A stretch of 64,000 nt of DNA from Deltaproteobacteria bacterium. GTDB lineage: Bacteria > Myxococcota_A > Polyangia > Nannocystales > Nannocystaceae. Made by a program: the position numbers and the translations under genes. Position 1 is the stretch's first letter; each line of letters begins with the position of its first letter. The notes beneath the pieces are model-generated. The model was given only the letters and a program-made list of their open reading frames with translations, did no database searches and was not told where the DNA came from. The stretch spans positions 310,001 through 374,000 of the forward strand of contig JADJEE010000002.1 in NCBI GenBank assembly GCA_016709225.1, in the 5' to 3' direction. Below, piece after piece: positions 56,468-64,000 of the stretch.

Positions 56468-57469
56468 ATGGGCCCGAGCATGTCTAGAGCATCGTGGGAT
56501 TGGGTCATCGTCTTGTTGGGCTTCGTCGGCGGCTGCGGAACGACAGCGGGGAGCGGCGCAGCGACGACGTCGAGCACCGGCGACGGTGAGAGCACCGCCA
56601 CCGCCGAATCCTCGGGGAGCGATTCATCGGCGACGACCGAATCGTCCGTGGCGGCCACCGAGGGAAGCGAGACGTCGGCGTCTTCGCCGGGGACCACCGA
56701 TGGATCCAGCTCGAGCGGGAGCGAGGGCAGTTCGACGACGGGCACCGTCGAGCCCGCGTGCGAGGTGCCCAGAGGCGGTGAGCGCTGCGCATCGCCGTCC
56801 CCTTTCGATGGGTCCGGAAGTTGCGATCCGTTCTCCCAGGACTGTCCCGAGGGGGAGAAGTGCAACCCCTACGCCACCGATGGGGGAGCGTGGGACTCCA
56901 CCGGGTGTGTCCCGCTCGCGCCGGCCCCCGTGCAGGTGGGGCAGCCGTGCCAGACCCAGGGTGCTGCCACCAGCGGGCTCGACGACTGTGATCTGGGGCT
57001 GATGTGCTGGGCCGTCGACGCCGAGACGCTAACGGGTGTCTGCGTCGAGCTGTGCGGCTGCGGGCCCGAGGCGCCGACCTGCCAGGGGGCGGGCACGACC
57101 TGCACCGTGACCAACGGCGGCAACCTCCCGGTCTGCGTCGCGACCTGCGATCCGCTCGCCGACGACTGTGCGGAGGACTTCGGGTGCGTGTCCGTCGACA
57201 CGCAATTCGTGTGCGCACCCATGAGGGCCGCTCCGGCGGGTCCCGGTGAACCATGCTCGGCGCTGAACCACTGCGACGACGGACTATTCTGCGCCGAGCC
57301 CCCCCTCGTACCGAACTGTACCGATACCTACTGTTGCACCCACTTCTGTGACATCGATCTCGGCGATACCCAGTGCGAGATCGAAGGCACCTCATGCGTC
57401 CTGTGGTTCGAACCTAACAACGCACCGCAGGAATGCCTCGCGGATCTTGGGATGTGCGTCGCGGGTTGA
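56468..57469 (+). CDS. Cys-rich Ser/Thr-linker lipoprotein
   Basis: 333 residues from ATG 56468; ATG 56480 is an alternative. Signal IVLLGFVGGC with lipobox VGGC. Residues ~25-95 are almost purely Ser/Thr/Glu/Gly. The mature domain has ~26 Cys in knot-like spacing (CDPFSQDCPEGEKCNPYA, CVELCGCGPEAPTC, CVATCDPLADDCAEDFGC, CCTHFCDIDLGDTQC). Proteins of this pattern are abundant in Myxococcota and often carry unreliable enzyme names; I see no catalytic domain. Ends 183 bp from the convergent ftsZ end. Confidence 0.8.
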   Translation: MGPSMSRASWDWVIVLLGFVGGCGTTAGSGAATTSSTGDGESTATAESSGSDSSATTESSVAATEGSETSASSPGTTDGSSSSGSEGSSTTGTVEPACEVPRGGERCASPSPFDGSGSCDPFSQDCPEGEKCNPYATDGGAWDSTGCVPLAPAPVQVGQPCQTQGAATSGLDDCDLGLMCWAVDAETLTGVCVELCGCGPEAPTCQGAGTTCTVTNGGNLPVCVATCDPLADDCAEDFGCVSVDTQFVCAPMRAAPAGPGEPCSALNHCDDGLFCAEPPLVPNCTDTYCCTHFCDIDLGDTQCEIEGTSCVLWFEPNNAPQECLADLGMCVAG

Positions 57470-57522
57470 CGCCGTCGCACGCCCCCGCGCCGACGCGCCA
57501 CCGTGTCGGCACCACGACATGA

Positions 57523-57558
57523 CGAAGGGGCGAATCCTCGTGGAGGACCGCCCCTTCG
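57523..57558. terminator. Strong hairpin between convergent genes
   Basis: CGAAGGGGCG (57523-57532) pairs perfectly with CGCCCCTTCG (57549-57558). The 16-nt loop holds a second stem TCCTC/GAGGA. No T-run follows on either strand. It lies between the lipoprotein stop (57469) and the ftsZ stop (57653) and probably blocks transcription from both sides. Confidence 0.6.
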
Positions 57559-57627
57559 AATGGAGTCTGCCGTTACCGTTGCTCGAAGGACGAAGGACGA
57601 AGAAACGAGCGATGAAGCCAAGCCAAG

Positions 57628-57652
57628 TGCCGGGCGCTGTCGCGCCCCGGCA
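57628..57652 (-). terminator. Hairpin directly after the ftsZ stop
   Basis: TGCCGGGCGC, loop tgtc, then GCGCCCCGGCA (one bulged C). It abuts the ftsZ stop codon on the minus strand. No U-tract, so factor-dependent or simply stabilising. Confidence 0.45.
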
Positions 57653-58969
57653 TCAACGGAAGAAGCCGTTCTCGTCGCGCCGGCGCAGGAACGCCGGGAT
57701 CTCCGAGGGATCGGCGGCGACCTCGGCACGCGACCACGAGGAGGTCTGCGCAGCATTGTTGACGGTCGGCGGGGTCACCGGACGGCTGGGTGCGGGCGCG
57801 GGCGCCTGGACCTGTTGCACGCGCGGCGCGTGCAGCTGCGTGCTCGAGAAGAGCCCGCCCTGGCGGGTGGTGTTGGCCTGCGCCATGTCCTTGCGGTTCA
57901 CGGGCCCGGTGCCGGGGCCGATCGCACCGGCGGCGACCATCTGCGACTGGCGGCGACGGCCGCTGTGGCTGCGGATGGCCTCCTCGAGATCCTCGTGGGC
58001 CGGCAGGTGCAGATCGAAGCCGGTCGCGATCACGGTGATGCGCAGGGCATCGCCCATGTTCTCGTCGATGACCGCGCCGAAGATGATGTTGCAGTCCTCG
58101 TGGGCGGCTTCCTGGATCAGCGACGCGGCCTCTTCGACCTCGTGGAGCTTGAGGTCGGTGCCGGCGGTGATGTTGATGAGGATGCCGCGGGCGCCGTGGA
58201 TGGTGACGTCCTCGAGCAGCGGGCTGTTGATGGCCTGCTGCGCGGCCGCGACCGCGCGGCCCTCCTCCGACGCGATGCCCATGCCCATCAGCGCGCGGCC
58301 CTGGCCGGACATGATGGTGCGGACATCGGCGAAGTCGACGTTGATGATGCCGGGGATCGTGATGAGGTCCGACACGCCCTGGGTCGCGTGCTGCAGCACC
58401 TCGTCGCAGAGCTTGAAGCTGTCGAGCAGGCTGGTCGACGTGCTGGTGACGTCGAGCAGGCGATCGTTGGGGATCGTGATGAGGGTGTCGACCGCCTTCT
58501 CGAGGTTGGCGATGCCCTCCTCACCGATGCGCAGGCGTCGCTTGCCCTCGAAGCGGAACGGCTTGGTGACCACGCCGACGCACAGGGCCCCGATCTCGCG
58601 GGCGACCTGCGCCACGATCGGCGCCGCGCCCGTGCCGGTGCCGCCGCCCATGCCCGCGGTCACGAACACCATGTCGGCACCGCGCAGGGCCTCGGTCAGC
58701 TCCGGCACGCTCTCGAGCGCGGCCTCGCGGCCTCGCTCCGGGTTGGCGCCGGCCCCGAGGCCGCGGGTGATCTGCGAGCCCAGCTGGAGGCGGACTCCGG
58801 CGCGGCTCTTCTCGAGCGCCTGCACGTCGGTGTTGGCCGTGATGAACTCGACGCCATCGACCCCGTGGCCGATCATCGTGTTCACCGCGTTGCCGCCAGC
58901 ACCGCCGACGCCGATCACCTTGATGCGCGCGTGATCCGGAAACGCCTCTTCGAGCTCGAAGTACGCCAT
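57653..58969 (-). CDS. ftsZ: Cell division protein FtsZ
   Basis: 438 residues from ATG 58969, where homology starts (AYFELEEAFPDHARIKVIG). Tubulin-like GTPase: GVGGAGGNAVNTMI, NTDVQAL, signature GGGTGTGAAPIVAQ, T7-loop region GIINVDFADVRTIM. The C-terminal linker is Gln/Ala/Pro-rich and ends in a conserved peptide-like segment PSEIPAFLRRR that binds FtsA. Polymerises into the division ring. It is monocistronic here: a hairpin separates it from the upstream lipoprotein gene, and two plus-strand genes separate it from ftsQA. Confidence 0.97.
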   Translation of the reverse strand: MAYFELEEAFPDHARIKVIGVGGAGGNAVNTMIGHGVDGVEFITANTDVQALEKSRAGVRLQLGSQITRGLGAGANPERGREAALESVPELTEALRGADMVFVTAGMGGGTGTGAAPIVAQVAREIGALCVGVVTKPFRFEGKRRLRIGEEGIANLEKAVDTLITIPNDRLLDVTSTSTSLLDSFKLCDEVLQHATQGVSDLITIPGIINVDFADVRTIMSGQGRALMGMGIASEEGRAVAAAQQAINSPLLEDVTIHGARGILINITAGTDLKLHEVEEAASLIQEAAHEDCNIIFGAVIDENMGDALRITVIATGFDLHLPAHEDLEEAIRSHSGRRRQSQMVAAGAIGPGTGPVNRKDMAQANTTRQGGLFSSTQLHAPRVQQVQAPAPAPSRPVTPPTVNNAAQTSSWSRAEVAADPSEIPAFLRRRDENGFFR

Positions 58970-59113
58970 GGTGGGTTCGCCTCTCCACAGGCTCCGGATC
59001 GGATCTCGAACCACGATCGCGGAGTCGGTCTTCACGCCCCCTATCAGTCGGTGATCACCGCGCGCAAGAAATCGGCGCGCCGGCGGGGGTCGGCCGCTCG
59101 GGCACCCCTCGGG

Positions 59114-59175
59114 CCCGGCCGCTTGGGGGCCGCGCTCGGCCCGGCCGCTTGGGGGCCGAGCTCGGCCCCAAGCGG
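59114..59175. terminator. Tandem 26-bp repeat and large palindrome upstream of ftsZ
   Basis: Two near-identical 26-bp units (59114-59139, 59140-59165; the core GGCCGCTTGGGGGCCG is identical). The second overlaps a palindrome at 59145-59175: CCGCTTGGGGGCCGAG against CTCGGCCCCAAGCGG with one bulged G. It begins 40 nt after the stop of the expansin-like gene on the minus strand, so termination of that operon is likely. ftsZ transcription should begin downstream of it. Confidence 0.5.
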
Positions 59176-59214
59176 CGCAGGGCTCGAAAGGCCCGCGCCC
59201 CTGGCCCCCAGGCG

Positions 59215-59808
59215 TCAGTTGCAGCCGTCGGGGTCGCCGGGGCCGAGGTCGGCCCACTCGATGGGCCCGTCCCCGACCCCGAAGCGGGCGTCGGTGAAGG
59301 ACTCGAGGTCGACCAGCGCGTCCGCGCTGCCCCGGTTCTCGCTGCAGCAGCCGTCGCAGTCGCTGTCGGCGCAGGTGTCGACCACCGTCACGACCCGCAC
59401 GTGACCGGCCGCCCGCACGCAGATGCGGTGCAGCGCGAGCTCACCGAGGGGGAACACGGCCGCGAGGTCGTGCTCCATCACCCATGCCTTGGGCATCGTG
59501 TTCGCGCAGGCCGCGAACTGCCCCACGTACGCGCAGCCGTTGTAGAGGACGCACTCGTCGCTGCCTGGATCGGGATACGACTCGTAGGTGGTCTTGTTGC
59601 CGCTGCGCCAGACGAGCCCGGGCTGCTCGCACTCGGCGACGGCGCCACCCTCGGTGGCGGCACTGGCCGCAGTGGCATTGGCCTCGGTGCTGCCGGTCGC
59701 GCCTGCGTCCCCGCTCGCGCCACCCGCCGCACCGTCGTCGGCGTGGCCGCACGCGGCGACGGTGACGGTGAGCACGAGCGCGAGGACGGTGAGAGGTCGG
59801 CGGGGCAT
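59215..59808 (-). CDS. Expansin-like (double-psi beta-barrel) lipoprotein
   Basis: 197 residues. Lipobox VAACG after LTVLALVLTVTV. A Gly/Ala/Ser linker to ~60. The domain (~60-195) contains a repeated Cys pattern: ECVLYNGCAYVGQFAAC, LALHRICVRAAGHVRVVTVVDTC, DCDGCCSENRG and the end RFGVGDGPIEWADLG. This fits double-psi beta-barrel proteins of the expansin/cerato-platanin type, which loosen polysaccharides without hydrolysis. The Asp in VVDTC is the usual conserved acid. Last gene of the xseA-terC-aroE operon, 24 bp after aroE. Confidence 0.7.
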   Translation of the reverse strand: MPRRPLTVLALVLTVTVAACGHADDGAAGGASGDAGATGSTEANATAASAATEGGAVAECEQPGLVWRSGNKTTYESYPDPGSDECVLYNGCAYVGQFAACANTMPKAWVMEHDLAAVFPLGELALHRICVRAAGHVRVVTVVDTCADSDCDGCCSENRGSADALVDLESFTDARFGVGDGPIEWADLGPGDPDGCN

Positions 59809-59832
59809 GGCGATGGAGGATCCGAAGCGACG

Positions 59833-60666
59833 CTAGCGGTTGAGCGCGCGCCGCATGGTCGCCACCACCGAGGCCGGCAGCGCGATGCCCAGCCACAGCT
59901 CGAGCGCGCGCACGCCCTGCCACAGCAGCGTCGCGAGCCCGTCCTGGGTGCGCGCGCCCAGGCGAGCGGCATCGTCGAGCAGCCCGCCGTTCGGCCGCGG
60001 GTAGACCAGGTCGACCACCCGTGCGCCGCGGCCGAGGCGGTCGAGCGGCAGCGGTTTCGCGAAGCGATCGGGCCCGCCGCGCATGCCCACGGTGGTGGCG
60101 TTCACGAGCAGCTCGCAACCGTCGAACGCGGTGGCGATGCCGTCGTAGCCGCAGCGCGCGACGCCGTCGAGCACGGGCAGGCGCCCGGCCTCGCGGCTGA
60201 CCCAGACGACGTCGGCCGGGGCCTCGCAGTGCCGCAGCGCGTCGACCACCGAGCGCGCGGCCCCGCCACCGCCCAGCACCACCGCCCGCTTCGGCGAGTT
60301 GCCGCCGAGCTCCGCCAACGCATCGAGGAACCCCGAGCCGTCGGTGTTGTGCCCGACCAGCTCGCCGCGCCGGATGATCACCGTGTTGATCGCCCCGATG
60401 CGCGCGGCCTCGGGCGCCAGGCGATCCATGTGCGCGACCGCGGTGCGCTTGTGGGGCACCGTGAGGTTGAGCCCGCCCAGCCCCATCGCGCGGGCACCGG
60501 CGAGCGCGTTGGCGAGGGCGTGCGGCCGCACCTGGAACGCGAAGTACCGGTGGGGCATGCCCATCGCCGCGAACGCGGCGTTGTGCATGTCGGGCGAGCG
60601 CGAGTGCCCGATGGGGTCGCCGAACACGCCGAAGCAGCGGCCGGGATCGTTGACTGGTTCGCTCAC
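59833..60666 (-). CDS. aroE: Shikimate dehydrogenase
   Basis: 277 residues. Substrate-binding GDPIGHSRSPDMHNAAF, catalytic Lys in NLTVPHKRTAV, catalytic Asp in GHNTDGSGF, NADP-binding VVLGGGGAARSVVDAL, and LVNATTVGM. The enzyme reduces 3-dehydroshikimate to shikimate with NADPH in aromatic amino acid synthesis. Its ATG overlaps the terC stop by four bases (60663-60666). Confidence 0.95.
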   Translation of the reverse strand: MSEPVNDPGRCFGVFGDPIGHSRSPDMHNAAFAAMGMPHRYFAFQVRPHALANALAGARAMGLGGLNLTVPHKRTAVAHMDRLAPEAARIGAINTVIIRRGELVGHNTDGSGFLDALAELGGNSPKRAVVLGGGGAARSVVDALRHCEAPADVVWVSREAGRLPVLDGVARCGYDGIATAFDGCELLVNATTVGMRGGPDRFAKPLPLDRLGRGARVVDLVYPRPNGGLLDDAARLGARTQDGLATLLWQGVRALELWLGIALPASVVATMRRALNR

Positions 60667-61433
60667 TTCGCCGCCTGGCTGTCGGTCGAGGCCTTGGACT
60701 TGGCGTCGACGCGGAGGTTGAGGATCTGCACGAACAACGAGAAGCCCATGGCCGAGTAGACGTAGCCCTTCGAGACGTGGGCGCCGGTACCCTCGGCGAC
60801 CAGCATCACCCCGATCAACACCAAGAACGCCAGCGCCAGCACCCGTACCGAAGGATGGCGCTCGATGAAGTCGCCGACCGGACCGGCGAACACCATCATC
60901 ACCACCACCGCGATGATCATCGCGCCGATCATCACGGGGATGTGCTTGGCCATGCCCACCGCGGTGATGACCGAGTCCAGCGAGAACACGATGTCGAGCA
61001 CCATCACCTGCGCGATGATGCCGATGAAGGCGCCGCGACCGGACTTCCGGGCTGCGACGCGATCGGCGTCGTGCTCGACCTCCGACTTCTCCTGACCGGG
61101 ATGCTCGACGGCGACGAAGATCTCGTGGGTCGCCTTGTAGAGCAGGAACAGGCCGCCGCCCACGAGGATGAGATCCTTGCCGTTGAACTCGCGCACGAGC
61201 GTGAACAGCGGGTCCTGCAGGTGCATCACCCAGCTGATGCTGAGCAGCAACCCCAGCCGCGAGAACAACGCCATGAACAGGCCCAGCCGCCGCGCGCCGA
61301 GCTGCTGCTCGCGGGGCAAGCGACCGCAGAGGATCGTGATGAACACGATGTTGTCGATGCCGAGCACGATCTCCATCACGGAGAGCACGAGCAACGAGAC
61401 ATAGACCTCCGGATCGGAGAGCAGCTCGAGCAT
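60663..61433 (-). CDS. TerC family membrane protein
   Basis: 256 residues with about seven TM helices. Family motifs: MEIVLGIDNIVFITILC near the N-terminus and VMVLDIVFSLDSVITAVGMA, each with the conserved acidic pairs thought to bind metal. A charged loop EHPGQEKSEVEHDADRVAARK separates the two halves. TerC/Alx proteins are linked to Mn2+ export and tellurite resistance. It begins 7 bp after xseA. Confidence 0.93.
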   Translation of the reverse strand: MLELLSDPEVYVSLLVLSVMEIVLGIDNIVFITILCGRLPREQQLGARRLGLFMALFSRLGLLLSISWVMHLQDPLFTLVREFNGKDLILVGGGLFLLYKATHEIFVAVEHPGQEKSEVEHDADRVAARKSGRGAFIGIIAQVMVLDIVFSLDSVITAVGMAKHIPVMIGAMIIAVVVMMVFAGPVGDFIERHPSVRVLALAFLVLIGVMLVAEGTGAHVSKGYVYSAMGFSLFVQILNLRVDAKSKASTDSQAAK

Positions 61434-61440
61434 GACGGCG

Positions 61441-62895
61441 TCAGTCCTCGGGGTCGACGGCGATGTCGTCGACCGTGGCGCGCAACATACCTCGCATCAG
61501 CCGCACCCGGATCAAGTCGCCCTGGGTGACCTCGTCGGCGGCGGTCAGGGCCCGCCCGGACGGGCCCTGCACCACGGCATAGCCGCGTTGCAGCACCGCC
61601 AGGGGCGACAGCGCGTCGAGCCGCGCGGCCGCGCGGGCCAGCCGCAGGCGGGCACCCGACGGCAGGCGAGCGCCCTGCGCGAGCACCCGCCGCGTGAGCG
61701 CGTCGAGCCGCGCGGCTGCGACGATCGGCAGCCGCGCCCCGGCACGCTCGAGCCGCGCGGTGAGCTCGCGCAGCCGCGTGCGCGCGGCCGCGAGTCGCAC
61801 CGCGGCGAGCCGCGCCAACGCGTCGCGCAGCACCGCGAGCCGCCGTCGATCCCGGGCGATGCGAGAGCGCGGATGGTGCTGCGCGATCGTCCGCTCGAGC
61901 CGCGCGAGCGCGCGTCGGGGCGGACCGACCAGCGCGCGCGCCAGCGCCGACATCTGCATGCGCAGCCGCTCGAGCTCGCCGCGACGATCGAGCAGCGCTC
62001 GCTGCTGCGCGCGCACGGCCCTCGCCGCGAGCACGCGCAGCCGCGAGCTCGCGGCCGTGCGATCCGGCACCACCAGCTCGGCCGCCTGCGACGGCGTGGC
62101 GGCGCGGACATCGGCAACCAGATCGCAGATCGTGACGTCGACCTCGTGCCCGACCGCCGACACCACCGGGACCGGGCACGCGGCGATGGCGTGGGCGAGC
62201 GCCTCGTCGTTGAAGGCCCAGAGGTCCTCGGTCGAACCGCCGCCACGGCCGATGATGATCACGTCGACCTGCGGCCACGCCTGCAAGCGCACCAGCGCGC
62301 GCCGCAGCGAGCGCGGCGCGTCGTCGCCCTGCACCACCGCGGCCGCGAGCAGGAACCGCGTGGGGCAGCGGCGACGACCGACCTCGACGATGTCGTGCAG
62401 CGCCGCGCCGTGGGCCGACGTGATCACGCCGACGATCCGCGGCCAGCTCGGCAGCGGTCGCTTCCGCTCGGCCGCAAACAGGCCCATCGCGGCCAGCTTG
62501 GCCTTGCGCTGCTCGAGCTCGAGCATGCGCGCGCCGAGCCCCGCGGGCTCCGCCCGATCGGCGTAGAGCTGGAAGCGGCCCTGCTTGGCGAAGATGCCGA
62601 CCCGGCCGCACACGCGCAGCGACTGACCGTCGCCGAGCCGGAAGCGCAGCCGCTCGATGCTCGAGCGCCACATCGCGACCGGCAACATCGCGTCGTCGTC
62701 CTTGAGCGTGAAGAAGGCGTGACCGGCCGCGCCGATGCGCAGGTTCGAGACCTCGCCCTCGACCCAGACCACGCCGATGCGCCCGTCGAGGGTGCCGTGG
62801 GCGAGCCGCACCAGCGCGCTCACGGTCAGCACGTTGGGGCCGTCGCCGTCACGTGCGGGCCGCCCGGGTCGGAAGGACAGCTCGGTCTGCGCCAT
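61441..62895 (-). CDS. xseA: Exodeoxyribonuclease VII large subunit
   Basis: 484 residues from ATG 62895, at the start of homology; the frame stays open far upstream but without coding character. N-terminal OB fold (LTVSALVRLAHGTL, VWVEGEVSNLRIGAAGHAFFTLKD), catalytic domain with PRIVGVITSAHGAALHDI, DVIIIGRGGGSTEDLWAFNDE and VVSAVGHEVDVTICDLVADVRAATPSQAAE, then a long Arg-rich coiled coil (~285-430) and the C-terminal LQRGYAVVQ segment. With XseB it degrades single-stranded DNA from both ends. The small subunit is not recognisable next to it. Confidence 0.95.
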   Translation of the reverse strand: MAQTELSFRPGRPARDGDGPNVLTVSALVRLAHGTLDGRIGVVWVEGEVSNLRIGAAGHAFFTLKDDDAMLPVAMWRSSIERLRFRLGDGQSLRVCGRVGIFAKQGRFQLYADRAEPAGLGARMLELEQRKAKLAAMGLFAAERKRPLPSWPRIVGVITSAHGAALHDIVEVGRRRCPTRFLLAAAVVQGDDAPRSLRRALVRLQAWPQVDVIIIGRGGGSTEDLWAFNDEALAHAIAACPVPVVSAVGHEVDVTICDLVADVRAATPSQAAELVVPDRTAASSRLRVLAARAVRAQQRALLDRRGELERLRMQMSALARALVGPPRRALARLERTIAQHHPRSRIARDRRRLAVLRDALARLAAVRLAAARTRLRELTARLERAGARLPIVAAARLDALTRRVLAQGARLPSGARLRLARAAARLDALSPLAVLQRGYAVVQGPSGRALTAADEVTQGDLIRVRLMRGMLRATVDDIAVDPED

Positions 62896-62947
62896 CTCGG
62901 AACGTCTCGGCTCTTGGTGGGGGGCGGCCGTCGGGCGCCGCGGGTCG

Positions 62948-63160
62948 TCAAACCACGGCGCGATGCGCCGACTCCAACAAGCCTCGGAGCTCCCGCAGCT
63001 CCCGCTCGAGTCGCGCGACGCGGGCCTCGTACTCGCCGAGCACCTCGGCGAGCGTGCGCCCGGCGGGCAGCCCCAACGCGACCCGCATCTGCTCCCGGCC
63101 CGACGGCGCAGCCGTGGCTCCGCTCGGGGTGCCCGATGGGGTCCGTTCGGGGTCGGCCAT
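62948..63160 (-). CDS. Small coiled-coil protein upstream of xseA
   Basis: 70 residues from ATG 63160. A flexible Pro/Ser/Thr-rich start (ADPERTPSGTPSGATAAPSG) and then a helix LAEVLGEYEARVARLERELRELRGLLESAH with heptad pattern. It has the size and position expected for xseB, but the family motif (FEEALxxLExIVxxLE) is not visible, so I do not call it so. Real coding is probable; function is unknown. Confidence 0.5.
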   Translation of the reverse strand: MADPERTPSGTPSGATAAPSGREQMRVALGLPAGRTLAEVLGEYEARVARLERELRELRGLLESAHRAVV

Positions 63161-63270
63161 CGGTTGGACATGGTAGGGCAACCGCGAGCGTCGCGGCAGC
63201 CCCACCGACCCAAGCGGCGGCTTTGGCCAGTTATTGGCCTGGAGGCGAAGCCGGGGGGTCTACTGCCGCC

Positions 63271-63957
63271 GTGACCACGCACCGAACCGCCCGCGCGGCG
63301 TCCGTCGCCGCGGCCCTGACCGTCGGCATCGCCGTCGCCGGCTGCTCGCTGTTCCAGGAGTTGCAGTCGGCCGACTCCTCGACGCCCGCCACCGACGGCA
63401 GCAGCGGCGGCAGTGACGGCAGTGGTAGCGGCAGCGGCAGCGGCAGCGGCAGCGGCGGCGCCGAGGCCCACGCGTGCGTGATCGCCAGCGACGATCGCTG
63501 CGAGAACCAAGACACCCTGCGCAGCTGCGATCCGAGCACCGGCGAGGCGACCGTCTACTCGTGCACCGACGTCTGCGGTGGCAACCTCAACTTCTCGTGC
63601 CTGCTCGCGAGTACCGAGGGCCAGCACGCGTGCTGGTGCGTGGTGCCGGGCGCCGGCAAGCAGCTGTCGTGCACCGGGCTCGAGGACTGCCTGCGCGCGT
63701 GCGAGGCCAGCCAGTCGGCGCCCGCCGGCTGCGCCGACACCTGCTTCTCGCGCACCAACGCCGAGACCATCCGCAGCTATGGCGCGCTGGTCTTCTGCGC
63801 CAACGAATACTGCGACACCGCGTGCCACGAGGACCAGGCCGCGTGCGGCGACTGCGTGGCCGAGGCGATCCAGTTCGGTGGTGGCGACTGCACCCTCGAG
63901 CGCGCGCTGTGCGATCAGGACGACGGCACCGACGATCCCTGGTGGCCGACCGGCTGA
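63271..63957 (+). CDS. Cys-rich lipoprotein with Ser/Gly linker
   Basis: 228 residues from GTG 63271. Signal SVAAALTVGIAVAGC with lipobox VAGC. A Ser/Gly/Asp linker (~30-65) with SGSGSG repeats follows. The mature part has ~18 Cys (ACVIASDDRCENQDTLRSC, CTDVCGGNLNFSC, CLRACEASQSAPAGCADTC, CDTACHEDQAACGDC). Outer-surface protein of the Myxococcota Cys-rich type. No enzyme motif. It is divergent from the xseA operon. Confidence 0.75.
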   Translation: MTTHRTARAASVAAALTVGIAVAGCSLFQELQSADSSTPATDGSSGGSDGSGSGSGSGSGSGGAEAHACVIASDDRCENQDTLRSCDPSTGEATVYSCTDVCGGNLNFSCLLASTEGQHACWCVVPGAGKQLSCTGLEDCLRACEASQSAPAGCADTCFSRTNAETIRSYGALVFCANEYCDTACHEDQAACGDCVAEAIQFGGGDCTLERALCDQDDGTDDPWWPTG

Positions 63958-64000
63958 CGCCGCAGGTCGGCAGCGCCGCGCGGCCGCGGCCTGCTAAGCT

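Noticed and set aside
62948..63160. xseB next to xseA
   Set aside because: Size and location fit, but the exonuclease VII small-subunit motif is missing, so it is left as an unnamed coiled-coil gene.
61432..63270. Upstream 613 codons of the frame ending at 63957
   Set aside because: Antisense to xseA. The real lipoprotein starts at GTG 63271, where a signal peptide and lipobox appear.

Overview
The window is very GC-rich DNA from a predatory or social deltaproteobacterium, that is, the phylum Myxococcota. The most likely home is the Nannocystis/Plesiocystis side of the phylum; this placement is inference. Visible support: two secreted proteins ending in MYXO-CTERM-like tails, many Ser/Gly/Thr-linker lipoproteins, a DUF1592/DUF1552 pair, a fibro-slime protein, paired ECF sigma factors, a Ser/Thr kinase with TPRs, and caspase/CHAT genes.

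Left part (1-30300). A minus-strand operon of two TPR proteins and a Pro/Ala/Lys-rich envelope protein resembles the envelope TPR cluster of the myxobacterial gliding (Glt) complex. It is followed by a frameshifted small membrane gene, class III alcohol dehydrogenase, and the rplU-rpmA-obg operon with a clear sigma-70 promoter. Next come a metzincin-like MYXO-CTERM protein that has lost one zinc His, a fibro-slime lipoprotein, a lytic transglycosylase, a TetR regulator with a 20-bp palindrome in front of it and a DUF962 (Mpo1-like) gene behind it, a YbiT-type ABC-F ATPase, a TIMP-like protein, proline-catabolic P5C dehydrogenase, an ECF sigma/FecR-TPR/outer-envelope triad, the DUF1592-DUF1552-DUF5648 lipoprotein cluster, an M48 peptidase and dnaJ.

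Middle (30300-37100). A selenocysteine tRNA (selC) is followed by a perfect 247-bp direct repeat. The repeat contains the tRNA 3' end plus the 3' end of the neighbouring metallopeptidase gene. Between the two copies lies a 3.4-kb, less GC-rich insert with a winged-helix/PD-(D/E)XK protein, a HEPN-like protein, a gene broken by two frameshifts and a small winged-helix-like protein. No integrase is visible. Two small membrane proteins follow the metallopeptidase.

Region 37100-50640 is the most unusual part. On the minus strand are an ECF sigma factor, a large uncharacterised 812-aa protein and a PhoD-like phosphatase. Divergent from the sigma factor is a tight 8.2-kb operon: Ser/Thr kinase-TPR, two small beta-rich proteins, a metacaspase, and a 1,204-aa protein reading TIR-like, TIR, SLOG-like, macro-like and CHAT protease. 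The domains suggest a regulated NAD/nucleotide-signalling and caspase effector system, possibly a conflict or cell-death system.

Right part (50800-64000). A monoacylglycerol-lipase-like hydrolase and a PrsW-like membrane protease come first. The division genes ftsA and ftsQ follow, separated from ftsZ by two oppositely oriented lipoprotein genes. The last block is a minus-strand operon, xseA-terC-aroE plus an expansin-like lipoprotein, with a strong hairpin between it and ftsZ. Nearly all very long plus-strand frames opposite minus-strand genes are GC-driven shadows and are not annotated.
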